NCBI RefSeq assembly: GCF_001949145.1
Contig: NW_019091582.1
Location: forward strand, 207,985-271,984
DNA length: 64,000 bases
Direction: 5' to 3'
Source of the DNA: Acanthaster planci
Lineage: Eukaryota; Echinodermata; Asteroidea; Valvatida; Acanthasteridae
Each line of letters begins with the position of its first letter. Positions within the stretch are counted from its first letter, which is position 1. A model generated the notes under the pieces. That model made no database searches and had not been told where the DNA came from. It was given only the letters and a program-made list of their open reading frames with translations. Position numbers and translations under genes: made by a program. Positions 1 to 11,741 of the stretch are shown here, piece after piece.

Positions 1-100
1 AGGGACCTTTCCTCACGCTCTCTGTAGACTTTTTTCCTGGGATGTCACGATCGCGCTAGACCTAAGATGTGTTGTGATGGTAATCTACCAATTCAAGATA
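1..100 (-). repeat. Dispersed repeat, copy 1
   Basis: The reverse complement of this stretch matches 38755-38870: both share GTAGATTACCATCACAA, then a segment ending GTGACATCnCAGGAAAAA. It is cut by the window edge, so the full element is unknown. No coding capacity is visible. Confidence 0.5.
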
Positions 101-2282
101 AACTAGTCAAGCATGCAGTGTTCGTACAACCGGTTGCACGTGGTTGAAGCTGTCCGTAGGAATATTATGAGATCACCGTGGGCAAAGGCGGTCCACATGT
201 GGTGGTATTCTTTACCTTTAGTTATGAAAAAGGTCTGTAATGGGACGTCTAATCGTTTTAGCGAATTAACTTACCGAGGTTTCAAAACAGAACATTGGAG
301 AGCATTATTTTTGTCCGTCTTCAGTAATACAGAAAGTTACATTGTGAAGCTTGTGAATTGATTTCCTCACCGTTTACAGGAAATAGGCTGAGCATTCATA
401 ATTAAGAATACGTTGGCGTGGGGCCCACTGAATCCAGAATATACTGTACATGAAGCCTTTTTAATGGGGTTTTGTCGCTTCGTGAGGTGTGCAAGTATTC
501 TCCTAATTACATGCGGCTGGCATTGCCATTCTAGAGGTTTACCTTGGCCTCCGTTCATATAGGTGGAATTAAAGAAAACGATAATGGTTCGTGATCATTA
601 AAAGTACGCTGCACTCATTATGAACCATTTCTTAATAAAATACTTAAATAGAATATCTATTAAAACATAATGATGATGTTGGTGTTGTGGGCATGCACAA
701 AGTTTCCACCCGGCACATAAACCGTACAACACTGCTAAGGCAGCGTGCAAATGAGGACACGATAATCACTTATATTACAGGAAATCCTGGATCTCAATTG
801 CAACATAACGATCAGAAGATATTGCCAGATGGGGCATTGAAGAGCATGGTGTCCTTTTCTGACCCTTAATTCTTGTCACCGTAGACATCTTGTATAGTTT
901 TGCATTTCTGGCGACTGTGGGTCACTTTCCTCCCCAAGTGGAGCCGCCTACTCCCAATTAAAGCTATGTGTCTTTACCACTGTATTTTGGTCTTACTGCT
1001 TTATTCACACGAGACCTAACAACCAAAAAATAAGATAGGAACATTATTTATCAAGCTTTTTGTCAGAGTTCTCAGTTTTAAGGAGTAAGCCTTTTGCGAG
1101 TTAACTTTGACCCAAATTTGGTACGCTGATGAGTTCTTTAAATTCACGCGAACGTAACAACCTGAATGTTCCTTACTAAAACCACCGTTGCTGTACCTAG
1201 TACCTCGCGATTCGGGGCAAGCTTTTGCTCTAACAGTTACATAAGAGACGCCTTGCAACAATGCACTGTTCTCAATGGATAAGAACGGCACGAAGGAACC
1301 AGTCCATTCCAGAGATGGTGGTCACTATGCAAAAGCTTGCCCCGAATCACGAGGTATAGCAACAGTGTCTTTAGACTGGGGAATTCAAATCGTTATGTGG
1401 ATGTGCAGTCAGATAACTCAGTGCACCAGAATTTTTTTTTAAATTTAACCAGCAAATGTCTTATTGATTAGCTCTCTGTATACTCCAGTTTGGCTCTGAC
1501 GAGTTTTCTTCATGTATCAATGTTATCCGCTTTCTTAAAATCAACTATCTAAGGACGGTCTCTTAAAAACCACGGTGAGGGAAAACCACGGTGGAAGGGT
1601 CTATTGAATGATAATGGTTACGTTTCCTTTTTAGCAGGAAGTAAGTATAGGAAATGGGATGACATTACCGATTGATTTGTGGTCTGCTAACAAAAAGGTT
1701 ATTTAAGCATTCAGCTCAAACTTGAAACAATTTCTATATTCAGTTGAGGGACCTTGCGCCATCCATATCGATCGATCAGTTGACAGTTCCGCAAAACTTT
1801 CTTGTGTTGTGATGAAACCTTCGAAAGAATAAGAACAAATGTCACTAAAGGTAGATTAATTCGATAGGTTGCATACAACATTGAAAACATGTTTTGTAGC
1901 TAGAAACTGGGTTATCAATCACCTCCTCTCCACACGAAGCCACTTACCGCAATTAGCGTCCCCAGGCTTTAATAAGGGAATACATATCGGATCTGGAGAA
2001 TGGACCCGACTAATGCCTTAGCCACAGGCGAATGGTAATACGAAGTCTTGAAAGTTGAATACGAGCTAAGTACATACCAGTTCCTTTAATAAAAGTTGCA
2101 CTGGGGGAATGTTTGATGGCTAGACGTGAAACTAAAAACATCCTAAGCATCCTTGTCGCCAAGTCTACACAGGGGCTGGCCTGGAAACGGAAGTTCATTG
2201 TTGAAGGTTACTTCAATCGGCCACCAGTATATGTGAATCTTTTTAGTTAAATAGGTTAAAGACGAGTACCAGCCTTTGTCAT
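101..2282. other. Intergenic DNA upstream of FReD gene 1
   Basis: Only short open frames are present (83 codons or fewer on the plus strand, about 91 on the minus strand). None has a recognisable domain, and several overlap the fold-back repeat at 1084-1465. Apart from that repeat and the one at the left edge I see no gene here. Confidence 0.5.
1084..1465. repeat. Fold-back (long inverted repeat) element, copy 1
   Basis: The two arms, about 150 bp each, are inverted copies around a centre near 1280. GGGGCAAGCTTTTGC on the left returns as GCAAAAGCTTGCCCC on the right, and outer TAAGCC/TTTGCGAGTTAA sequence pairs with TTAACC/GCAAATG-CTTA. Two relatives occur at 20410-20693 and 53121-53461 with the same arms and centre, which defines a non-autonomous MITE family. 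No transposase is present. Confidence 0.75.
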
Positions 2283-2288
2283 TATAAA
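2283..2288 (+). promoter_or_regulatory. TATA box candidate for FReD gene 1
   Basis: TATAAA lies 62 bp upstream of the ATG at 2350, which would put a transcription start near 2310-2315 with a short 5' UTR. Support is the motif and spacing only. Confidence 0.4.
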
Positions 2289-2349
2289 TTGATAGTCATT
2301 AGAGGTGGCAACCACTCTTCCCTGATATACTGTAAAGTCATCTTTCAAC

Positions 2350-4712
2350 ATGAAGTTGATTCAGCAGTTTGCAGTCGCTGCATTGGTTGTGTTCAGCATT
2401 TTCACCAAGGGGATGGTTAATGCACACTCCATTATTTCGAGTGGAGCACCACCTGTCTACGAGCAGCATATAATCATAAACCCACTCGATGGTCCCTCGT
2501 GCTCCGGGAGCGGTTGTAACTGCACTGCGATCCGAGAAAGTGTTGCCGACACGACTCATCGGCTGGCTAAGCTAGAAACAACCGTCGCTAACAAGGTAGA
2601 TGGCGTGTCTGCGGAGCTGAATGACGTCAAATTGCAGCTGGTCAAGATAACGGAATCAGTCATCTGGCTCACTGAGCTCCTTAAAAATGCAACAGGTAGA
2701 TTATCGATTCAAGTTTTTAAATATTATTTAATATAACTTGTAGATCTTTTTGAACTTTGTCCTGAACAATAGGAACATCCGTATTTTGTCTCCAGAATGG
2801 ATTTAAAAATCTGCAGAATTTCAAATGAAGGGTTTCACGATTCCAAAAGCTATAATCTAGGTATTGGATATCACTCCATATTCACACTAATAAAAAGTGT
2901 TGTAAAACGTATGCTTATGTTGAAAGTATCGGATCTGGGAAGGCCATGTTTCTTGCCTGGTGTGGTTGTTAAGGCATCCGCCTCCCGGCTGTGAGATGAC
3001 CCATAATAATTCAGCTCATTGAGAGTTTAAGTCTTCCAATTTGTTAATAATGTGGACAGTTCTTGTAATGGTACGCTATTTTATAATTCAATTATACCTA
3101 CGCCCTCTGCTCTTCCATATTCAGATAACCCAACTACGCATGCTCCCACCCCTCGTGCACCTCTTGTTACCCACCCTACACCTCAAGCTATCCCTACGAC
3201 GCTCCCCAATGACTGCTCGCAAGCCTTGGCAAACGGTGTGACCAGCAGTGGTGTGTACACCGTTCAACCTGTGGATGATAGCGGTCCATTCGATGTGTAC
3301 TGCGATATGGAGACTGACGGTGGTGGGTGGACAGTAAGTCAACAATATCTGGTGCGATGATCAGGAACTAGACATCCCTCCCTCGCTGCTCCCGTTTGAC
3401 TCCCTCTTATCTATTTAGTGTTCTTTTCCCTTCTTTTTTACATGAATGAGTTTGAGTAAAATATGATGATAGGCTTTACAATACACCCTGGATCGATCAA
3501 ATAAATTTTTGTTGAAGAGCAAAGTTTATATCGACATCGAGGAGCAATGTCATGGTATTATAATGTCAGCCACCACTCCTTCTACTGTAGTCAAGTTCAG
3601 CACAGCCCGGCATTTGCAGATTGAAGAATTACAACGGGATCAAACTTGTACAGTCAGATTTTGTTCGCAGAGAGAGAAGGGGAGGGGAAGAGAGAAGAGA
3701 GGCAAAATCAGATTAAAGGCTACGAAACATCAAGTGTTTGACGGACAACCAAAACCGTAGTTTGGTTGTGGTCACCGCCCACCTTTCAGATATTCCGGAG
3801 TACCGATATTTAGTCAAAAATAACAGTTTCGCGTATTTCCGTTTCGCGTGTTACATTTCATTACAAATTACTCAACTGATAAAAGGCACCAAAAGCATGG
3901 CTTCTTTGTTTGTAGGTGTTTCAAAGACGTCAAGACGGCTCTGTTGACTTCTACCGTGACTGGGTGAGCTACCGCCAGGGGTTCGGTGATCTGAACGGCG
4001 AGTTCTGGCTCGGCAATGACAACCTGCATCGACTCACCGCTCAGGGCGCGTGCCGACTGCGCGTCGATTTCGAGGACTTCGAAAACAACACTGCGTATGC
4101 CGAGTATGACATGTTTAGTGTTGCTGATGGGAGTGACAACTACCAGTTGACGGCGGAAGGCTTTTCGGGAACGGCTAGTAAATTATTACTATGATTTCTA
4201 ACAAAATATGGTGCTAGGATTATAGATCGACAGTGAAAACTGTAGCAGTCAATTTACTTTGTGTAAAATGGTTTCCAAATGTGGCAGTGAACTGTGCGAT
4301 CTGTACTGTTCAAGGAAATGAACTCGTTTTGTAACCTTCAGTGGGTTTGAAATGTTCAGTAAAACTAACCTTTTGTATTTTGGACATGAGTGTTAGGCCC
4401 AATGTCTTTTTTGTTTATATTTACCAACGCAGATTATCATTCTGAATTTTTTTTCCAGGTGATTCACTGTCTTATCATAGTAATTCTTCCTTTTCCACCA
4501 AAAACAACGACAATGACGAGGACAGTTTTAACTGTGGTGTGGTTTACTCCGGCGCCTGGTGGTATAGGAGCTGTCACTACTCCAATCTGAATGGCCTGTA
4601 CCTTGGCGGGCAGACGGATGTCTTCGCTAGGGGTGTAGTTTGGCATCACTGGAAAGGGTATTACTACTCGCTGAAACGTACTGAGATGAAAATTAAGGGG
4701 GTAACTAATTAG
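2350..4712 (+). CDS. FReD gene 1: secreted coiled-coil fibrinogen-related protein
   Basis: Four exons: 2350-2695, 3125-3333, 3916-4177, 4459-4712 (1071 nt, 356 aa, intron phases 1-0-1). Exon 1 begins with a signal peptide (about residues 1-25), a Cys-rich stub (CSGSGCNC) and a heptad-like coiled coil ending in an NAT glycosylation sequon. Exon 2 supplies a Pro/Thr linker, then CSQALANGV and the METDGGGWT motif. Exon 3 starts [16 protein letters not shown], with GEFWLGN and LRVDFEDF. Exon 4 carries [13 protein letters not shown] (calcium-loop region), [15 protein letters not shown] and [10 protein letters not shown] before TAG. This is a full fibrinogen C-terminal domain of ficolin/tachylectin/FREP type, so a secreted, probably oligomeric glycan-binding role is inferred. 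An extra Cys occurs in exon 3 (QGACRLRV, where the paralogues have Tyr). Donor and acceptor consensus is good at every junction. Confidence 0.88.
2950..3031 (+). repeat. Short tRNA-like/SINE-like dispersed fragment
   Basis: Within intron 1 of FReD gene 1, GTTAAGGCATCCGCCTCC resembles the A-box half of a tRNA-derived SINE. The following GGCTGTGAGATG...GGCTC/CAGCTC...TTGAGnGTTAAG is shared with 57984-58030. No B box or poly-A tail is visible, so the SINE assignment is tentative. Confidence 0.3.
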
Positions 4713-4754
4713 CTTCAAAATTCTTGGCCATTTTTTTCACTTTTGTAATTTAGT

Positions 4755-4760
4755 AATAAA
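4755..4760 (+). promoter_or_regulatory. Polyadenylation signal, FReD gene 1
   Basis: AATAAA lies 43 nt downstream of the stop codon at 4712. It implies a very short 3' UTR. Confidence 0.6.
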
Positions 4761-7700
4761 ATGTAACATTCAAAACACTTTTTGGGGGTTGTAGGAGGTA
4801 TACTAACCTCTAAAGAACATGCACCTCCCCTATTTTCTGATTGTGTTTTCATTTCTCTTCATTTTCCTCATTTGCTGTCAACGTAACATTTAAAAACTAT
4901 TTCACACCAAGTGTTCACAGATGTTAGATTTCAAATTCTCAGAAAAGCTTTTGCAGCGTGTGGAAGCAAATCCTTAGTCGAGGAAAATAATCTTATCTCG
5001 AGCAAATACTGGCCTTAGCGTAGTTTTTCCTTTCTCCAGCTATGCATGAAATATCCCCGTAGAGAAATTCCACATGCAAAAACAGATACTGAGTACTGAA
5101 AGATGTAGGATCTTCCCTTTTTAATTATATATATATATTTTGCAAAATATTGTGCCTGCCTGCCCGTGCACAACTCACTGAGAAATAACTGAAGTTGTCA
5201 TTTGGGGGTTTGCTATCGTGGAAAAAGACATTGAGGGAGAATAACATGTTATTATTAAAACAATTTCCAATATTCCTCAATTACTGACAAACGTACATAG
5301 CTCTTTTGGTTTGTTTGCTGTAGAGTTACTGGGGCTAAAATGTACAAGGCGCACCCGGGGTTCACACTTTTTTTCCGGGGGTACCTCAAGAAAATAAGCT
5401 GCACATGCATATAAATATGATTTATTATTCACATTTTTAAACGGGGGAGGGACACCCGGGGGCACGTGCCCCCTACGCCTCCCCCACTGTAGTTTGCTAG
5501 TTGTTGCTTTTCGTATAATGCAGCTGTTACAGACTGATTAAGAAACACGATATGAACTACTAACCTAACCACTGCAAGAGGTCTAAAGCTAGGCAATGAA
5601 GTTGTGGAATTATAGGACAAATAAAGTTAATGTTTAAAGTTTCTGATTGTTACGATAACATCATTCTTAAGCTGTGCCAATTCAAGGTTTTGAAAGAGCA
5701 TAGATTAATCATACATGCATGAAACATTTATTATCTGACTTCATTGCTTTAAGCTTGTATTACAAATTTATCAAACTGTCATACTCGTTTAAAAAACTGC
5801 AACAACTGAATAAAACAGGTTGTTTGACTGAAAGTCCTATTTCTCTCACTGCACTGTCATTTAGTCTAGTTGTATATTCCTTTGGCTCGACGTCCATCTC
5901 TTTTCATAAAGATGTCTGCAACGAAGGAGCGTATAAATCATACTGGTCATGGGAATTTGACTTCACAACTACAAATACCCAAGATTGAGCGAGACGATTA
6001 GAAGACATTACTGTTTTACTATACATGACAGACAAAAAGTAATACAAACCCATTAAACAAGTATTTGTACATGTATCAACCCTCTAAACCGCACAGACAC
6101 TTTGACTTCCACCGAAACTGAAACCTGACTAGATCTGCCCAAGTTACAAGGTGTGCCAGTCAGGTATTTTTTTTCTACGCGAGCGTACGTGTACTATGCG
6201 TCATGCGTATTTCTGCAGCCATGTAGATTCACAGGCATACTGAGCATGCACCAGGTATTAACCCTTTCATCCTAGGCAAACCTCCCCTTTCACGTGTTTG
6301 CGGATTGTTGAAATTTTCATCATAAGCCACCCTAGACATTATAATGCAAAGAAGGCCGTTCTCTGTATAAGATGCTTCTAGGCGGCACCTTTTACGCTTA
6401 TTTTTTTTACTTATTTACGCTTATTAAATTAATTCAGTTCTTCAGTGTTCAGTTGTGTACATTCCAAGAAATAAGAACACATTCGTTTCGTTGTGTTTGG
6501 TTTTGATTTGGAGTTAAGATAAATTCACGTTTTAATCTGGTTCCATGTTTTATGAATAATTGCTGTGAGTTGCAAAAATTTTATACTCCACTGGCATTTA
6601 CGGATACCACGTGTAAAATTACCTCTTTGTGAAAGCAAATTTGCATATTCATTAGATTGTTGTAAATCAAATTCCGTATGACAATACGCAAATGTTGCGT
6701 TGTACAGATCCGTAGAAATGTTAACTTGGTGTATAAGAGCAGTTTCCCTGCTTCCATCAATTCATCTTTATCTAAGTGACATAGATATTTAAAGATTGGT
6801 CCTTTTCTATTAAAATTCGGTTTATTCTGTAAGCCTAACAAATTATTTGAAGAAAAGAACTGACCAGTATTTCTTTGACCTAAGACGAGGAATGAGGTGC
6901 TAAGAGAATTGAAGTTAAGGTGAATCATTCAGCGACATTGGATATTTATATTAAAATAAATATTACGTCGGTGGAGGTTTTGTGTAACAATTTATCCGAT
7001 ACTCGACATTACCTTATCCGCCAGTTTACAGAAGAAATCTGAATGTATTCGATCATCTTTTAACTCAATTTACGTTATCTTTTTTTTTTGGCAATCAGCT
7101 GGAGTAAATTAAGAGAAAACGTAAAAGGTAGTGCCCACCATTGGTAGAATCCCCCAAATCGGACTACTGTATAATCCTGAAATATCTTACTTGAAAAAAT
7201 TACATAACAGCCTCAATCAGTCTGTAATTTTTCTCCGCCAAGAATGCTGTAGTTTTCGATAAAACAGAAATATTGTTCTCTTTGTTAACGATGGTCGGCT
7301 GACCATTGTGTAAGAGTTCATTTCACTTCGCATATCACATTGTTTAATCAGGCGCCAGTTTTCTTGTAAGCAGTGATTCTGCGGCAAGCAGTGCCATGAA
7401 ATTGGGCCCACATGTTGTGGGGGTCTTCATTATTGAACGGGTAAATCAAGAAGCAAGAAAATATATACCGAAGGAAATTCACCAATTGCATTGTAAACCG
7501 AAACTAAAGGAAACTGAGTGTAAGGTGTAATGTAGGAAATAAATTGGATCAGTGTGAAGTTAAATTTTATTTTAGGAAAGGATTTTCTTAACGTAAATAC
7601 TTCCAGTGTGATATGGTGGATGGGTAGGAGCTGATACTGTAGAATTTGTTTTTGCATTTGGTCGGTGGTAGGTGAACTGGTGAGATCTACAATGAGTTCT

Positions 7701-7885
7701 GGATTGGTTTTTGAGGTCATGTTGGACTTCGTCTAGTCCATGGGTAATCTTATAAAGCATGGCAGTGCATGGCATGGCAAAAATTTACTGCTCTCTTACT
7801 GCTACAAATAAATGCTTTTGTTACTATAAGCGTCAACCATAAGGGAGCCGAAGGCATATCTTTGCAGTGCATTTATTCTAAGGCT

Positions 7886-8150
7886 GGACCTTTAGGACGT
7901 TTGAGAGTAACTCCTTGCAGTCATTTTGGCACCAATGTTGTGAAAATCGATCCGACTGCACCTAAGCAGCGCCAAACTGTCTGAGACAGGTCAACCAAAT
8001 ACCGATACTTTTTTCACTGTAGTGCTCGGTGCATCTAGGCTGGCACACGTACAGCATTAAGTTCAAGTGACCGTAACAACAAAGTACGTTTGATTGATTT
8101 CCCACTGCACTTTAGTAATAATGAGTGTCTTTACACGCATGTCAATTTTT
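7886..8150 (+). repeat. Dispersed repeat shared with a UBE4A intron (copy 1)
   Basis: It aligns over about 265 bp with 57646-57925. Shared blocks include CCTTTAGGA, GAGAGTAACTC/TAGAGTAACTC, CAGTCATT, TCTGAGACA, GTGCTC and GAGTGTCTTTA followed by GCATGTCAA. The divergence is substantial and there are no obvious terminal repeats, so the element class is unknown. Confidence 0.5.
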
Positions 8151-10081
8151 TGGAACAAAAGCAAAAAAATATGTGCTACACAGAAAATTCCCAAGTCCCT
8201 TCTCACATGGTATGAAACAAAGCACCAATCGGTCATATCTCACGACACACAAACCAGCGATATCATCAGTCTTCAGATGAGTGCAGAAAAGCGCCGTAAC
8301 CGTATCCTCCATTTCAACAGAAGTACAAAAGAACATATATTATTAACTTCAGTTTACCGATTCATCTCAACCATTGTCAAGTGTCAGTTGTAAACAAACA
8401 GATCCTGGACAAAAGGCCATTTTTTCCCGTGAATTATTTGTTAAAATTCGTTGTTTCTATTATAAAATTGGGTGGGAACCATGTCGACTTCCCAAGAGAC
8501 TACGTATCAGTTTGATATCATTTGAAATAGGCATTTAAAGTGGTCCTATGCCAATATTGGATATGGACCAATAGTGTTCACATTAACAGGTACTTCGAGG
8601 AGAATGCAGCCATCTTAAAATTGAATATTAGGGGAAAGCTTTAGTTTTAATCGTGTTAAGACGTGCCAAATTTCAGCCTCATTCAAGTGCACTGTAAAAA
8701 CCCTGGGCAATATTTCTCACCAACGTTGGATACGGGTGCATGCCTAAAAAACGCAAACAAGTGGTATGCAGATAGCATTTCTCACAATCGTTGGGTAAAT
8801 TGAGATAAGTATGCCCATATTTAATGAGAGAATCAACGCATTGGGTGATCTATTTGCCGAGCAGGCGATTCATCTGGTTTAGGGCAAAAACAAAAAACAA
8901 AAAAAAAACAGCCCAGCGTTTTTACAGTTTTGCGTCACGAAAACATTGCAGTGAAATTTCTCCCGAGTTGAAATGTGTTCATGAATATACAAATTCGCAA
9001 CGCGACTATCTGATCTGATGTCACCACCTTCGCTTTCGTGTGAAGTAAGAACCAGCCTTAGCGCAACTTTGGACGCGGATGGGATCGTGTTCAATATTAT
9101 CGACTCCATGTATTGAATTGTCTGGGTAGGCCGGTTCAAATACGTGTGCTAACATTACGAGCGTATAAAGTACAACAAAGTATTGTTGTCTCTCCTTGGA
9201 GTACCGAGTATTTTTGCCCATTTTCTCTTTGTAGCCAGTAATTTATTTTACCACTCCCAGATAAACATGTTTTATTCTCGGCAGACCGACGGTTTGTTGT
9301 CAAACTCACGCTCAACCAGCCGTTTGTTGCCATGGTCTAGTAAACATTATTGCTTGAAGTGCATGCCCCTAGCCGCCTGCGTCTCTGCTTGCTGGCAGAA
9401 GACCAAGGAGTTTCATACGTAGCTATGGCGTTTTGTATTCAATCTTAGAAACGGTACACCAAGCATCGTCTTGTTCTGGCTTGGCTTCTTCCAATCGTAT
9501 TTGGAAACTGTGAAGAAAAAACTGCATGCTCTTTTCAATTATTTTAGGCGTGTGACACACGACCAATTATTAGTAGGTAAAATTTAGGAATATTGTGATT
9601 TGTTAAGTAACCTTGATGGTCTTTGCAGGCTGAATTTGAGGCATTTTACACGTTTGTAGGGAAATTATGGTATTATTGAGAAACTGTTCTCTCACTTAAA
9701 ACAAAGTCTTGCCTTTTTTCAGTGAGCATGGACCCCATACCACGCCCAGGGCTTCGGCTAATTAAATATTAAAAAGTAAATTGATACATTTTTAAAACCT
9801 AAATGGAATTTACGTTTTTATAAATTTAGGAATTGAAGCCTAAGTGGAACTCTTCATCTGCAGCTTCCCCTGTAACTCGATAGCGGCCATCATTTGCCTA
9901 ACAGCAACCAATTACTCATCGCCCATGCCCACGTTCTTCCCATAATAACATCATAAATGGCACAATGGTAGAGATGGATCCCAACATGTACGCACCAGTA
10001 AAACTAACCAAACAAAGAAAGCATAAAAAATATAGGAAACATCTATAAGGAAACCAGTGGCGTAAATCTGTGATGGTACAG

Positions 10082-10511
10082 AGGGATTTCACATTAGCGC
10101 AGTCTGCGGATACCCACATCGACACTGAAGCTCTCTGTGTTGAACTTCCTCGCGCGCGCCCACGGAGTCCTCACAGTACATGCTGTGCCTGGTTCGTAAG
10201 TGTGACGCCACTTCAGTTTAAACCACGCCCATTGCACATGCAGATACACGACCATCGTAGCCACGTTTGTTCGCGGTAAATTGCCGTTATTTTTTCTTTT
10301 GATTTTACGTGTTGAGTCATCCTGAAAGACTTTTCTGCAAAATTTGCAGTCTGAAAAGTCTGAATTTAACACACCTTTATGTATTTTGTGTCTTGACTCC
10401 TTACTTTCAATCGTCTGATCGTATTAAAAATTGAAGCTGACACAAACAGCCTCGTTTTCAAACGCTGAAGTGCGCAGATCGACGCTAAAAGCGTCGTATT
10501 TGGATCCCTCG
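10082..10511. mobile_element. MITE-like element, about 430 bp, copy 1
   Basis: It starts GAGGGATTTCACATTAGCG and ends with CGCTAAAAGCG then GGATCCCTC, giving imperfect terminal inverted repeats (GAGGGAT...). A second copy about 85% similar by eye lies at 28683-29100. It is inserted in a unit whose empty version is visible at 10679-10790, so the boundaries are well supported. It has no coding capacity and is probably a non-autonomous DNA transposon. Confidence 0.7.
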
Positions 10512-10678
10512 GGTTGGGGTGGTTGATATTGGTGAGGGTAAGGCGGACTTGAAATCATCAATACATTGCCTCCTCCCCGGTTTGTGCACATGAAGACATC
10601 ATTAGAGGTGGGGTTTAGATGAACCTCCATATGTGTACAGCTGGGAATGAGTTAGTAAACTAACTGGATTATGAAACA

Positions 10679-10790
10679 AGTATAGGAATCATCTAAGGGA
10701 ATCAGTGGCGTAAATCCGTGTTGGGATTGGCATTGGGGGGCAGAGATATCGGTGAGGGTAAGGTGGGCTTGGAATCATGCAACAGTGTCT
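10679..10790 (+). repeat. Empty-site copy of the unit interrupted at 10082-10511
   Basis: TATAGGAATCATCTA...GTGGCGTAAATCCGTG...ATCGGTGAGGGTAAGG repeats, without interruption, the two flanks of the MITE at 10033-10081 and 10512-10560. A further degraded version (GACGTAAATCTGTG followed by a G run) is at about 17988-18030. Confidence 0.6.
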
Positions 10791-11741
10791 CTGTGTCCCT
10801 CAGCAACCCCCCCCCCCATATAATTAGGTTTCGCAAGATCCATGCATTTTGATTGCCTTCATATTTTTGTCAACAAAACCTTTATTATGTAGGCATACTA
10901 TAGGATGTGTGAAGTCACCAAAATAATGAAAAGCTTTTTACCAGCACAGTAATCTTATCATGTAATCCATCTGTAATTATTCGTCAATCTGAATTAGAAC
11001 CACTGCAGTACTAAATCTCACACTGATTAATTATTGAGCTGCCTTTTCACCTCTTCTGTCTGTTAGTTGAATAGCATTTTTATTTTGCTTGGAACCACAA
11101 ATTGGTTGAGGATGATTCTTTGCCCACCCACCCCCAACCCCAAAACAGAAGGACGTATCTCTCACCTGCGACATTAACGGCCTTGTGATAATAAAGTTTT
11201 AACATGTATTGTCTAACTGTCGACATGGAGGTTAACCGTTAAAAGACAACTGATCGAAAAACAAAAATGGAAAAATATCATAAATAAAAGTAACTCTTTC
11301 ACTACTTTGATCATTTTTGATAATCAAAAATTGTGAAAACAGAGCCTCTCACCCCTGAATCAACCAAAACACTGTACCTGCATGTACGCATTTATTGACT
11401 ATGACTAGGACATTGCGATCAATATTTGTTCCCATTTAGCCAATTAGATGAGCTATGAAAAGCCTTAGCCAATCAAGAGCCATCAACGGGGGAACCTGAC
11501 CTATTTATGGGAGGAGTTATACATGTGCTAACGTTTCACCATAAGCTCCTCGATTGGCAACTTCCAACACCAGGTGCTGAAAAAGGAACACGTCGGGCGA
11601 TTTTAACTATTCCTTTCGGAAAGGTAGTATAGAAATTATTACTACTTAAGCCTAGGTTTCATAGTTGAAGACGCGGCATTGAGCAAACGTGGATTCATCA
11701 CTAAACTGAACCCTCCCCAACCAAAAAAATAATTAACCGTG

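Larger units (their letters stand above)
4761..11741. other. Repeat-rich intergenic DNA between FReD genes 1 and 2
   Basis: The longest open frames (for example 115 codons on the minus strand at 6581-6928) show no domain, signal peptide or convincing splice context, and match what AT-rich non-coding DNA yields by chance. Contents I can name are a (TA)n run near 5128, a 16-bp perfect palindrome GGGGGCACGTGCCCCC at 5458-5473 in a GC-rich patch, the dispersed repeat at 7886-8150, and the composite MITE region at 10033-10790. CCAAT boxes sit near 11437-11475. No gene is called. Confidence 0.5.

Noticed and set aside
2943-3020. A functional tRNA gene
   Set aside because: Only an A-box-like half is recognisable. 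There is no acceptor-stem pairing, anticodon stem-loop or B box.
6581-6928. 115-codon minus-strand frame as a small gene
   Set aside because: No domain, signal peptide, splice or polyadenylation support. The length is within chance for 64 kb of AT-rich DNA read in six frames.
11739-11741. GTG one codon upstream as the start of FReD gene 2
   Set aside because: The adjacent ATG at 11742 begins a standard signal peptide, and GTG starts are not expected in metazoan nuclear genes.
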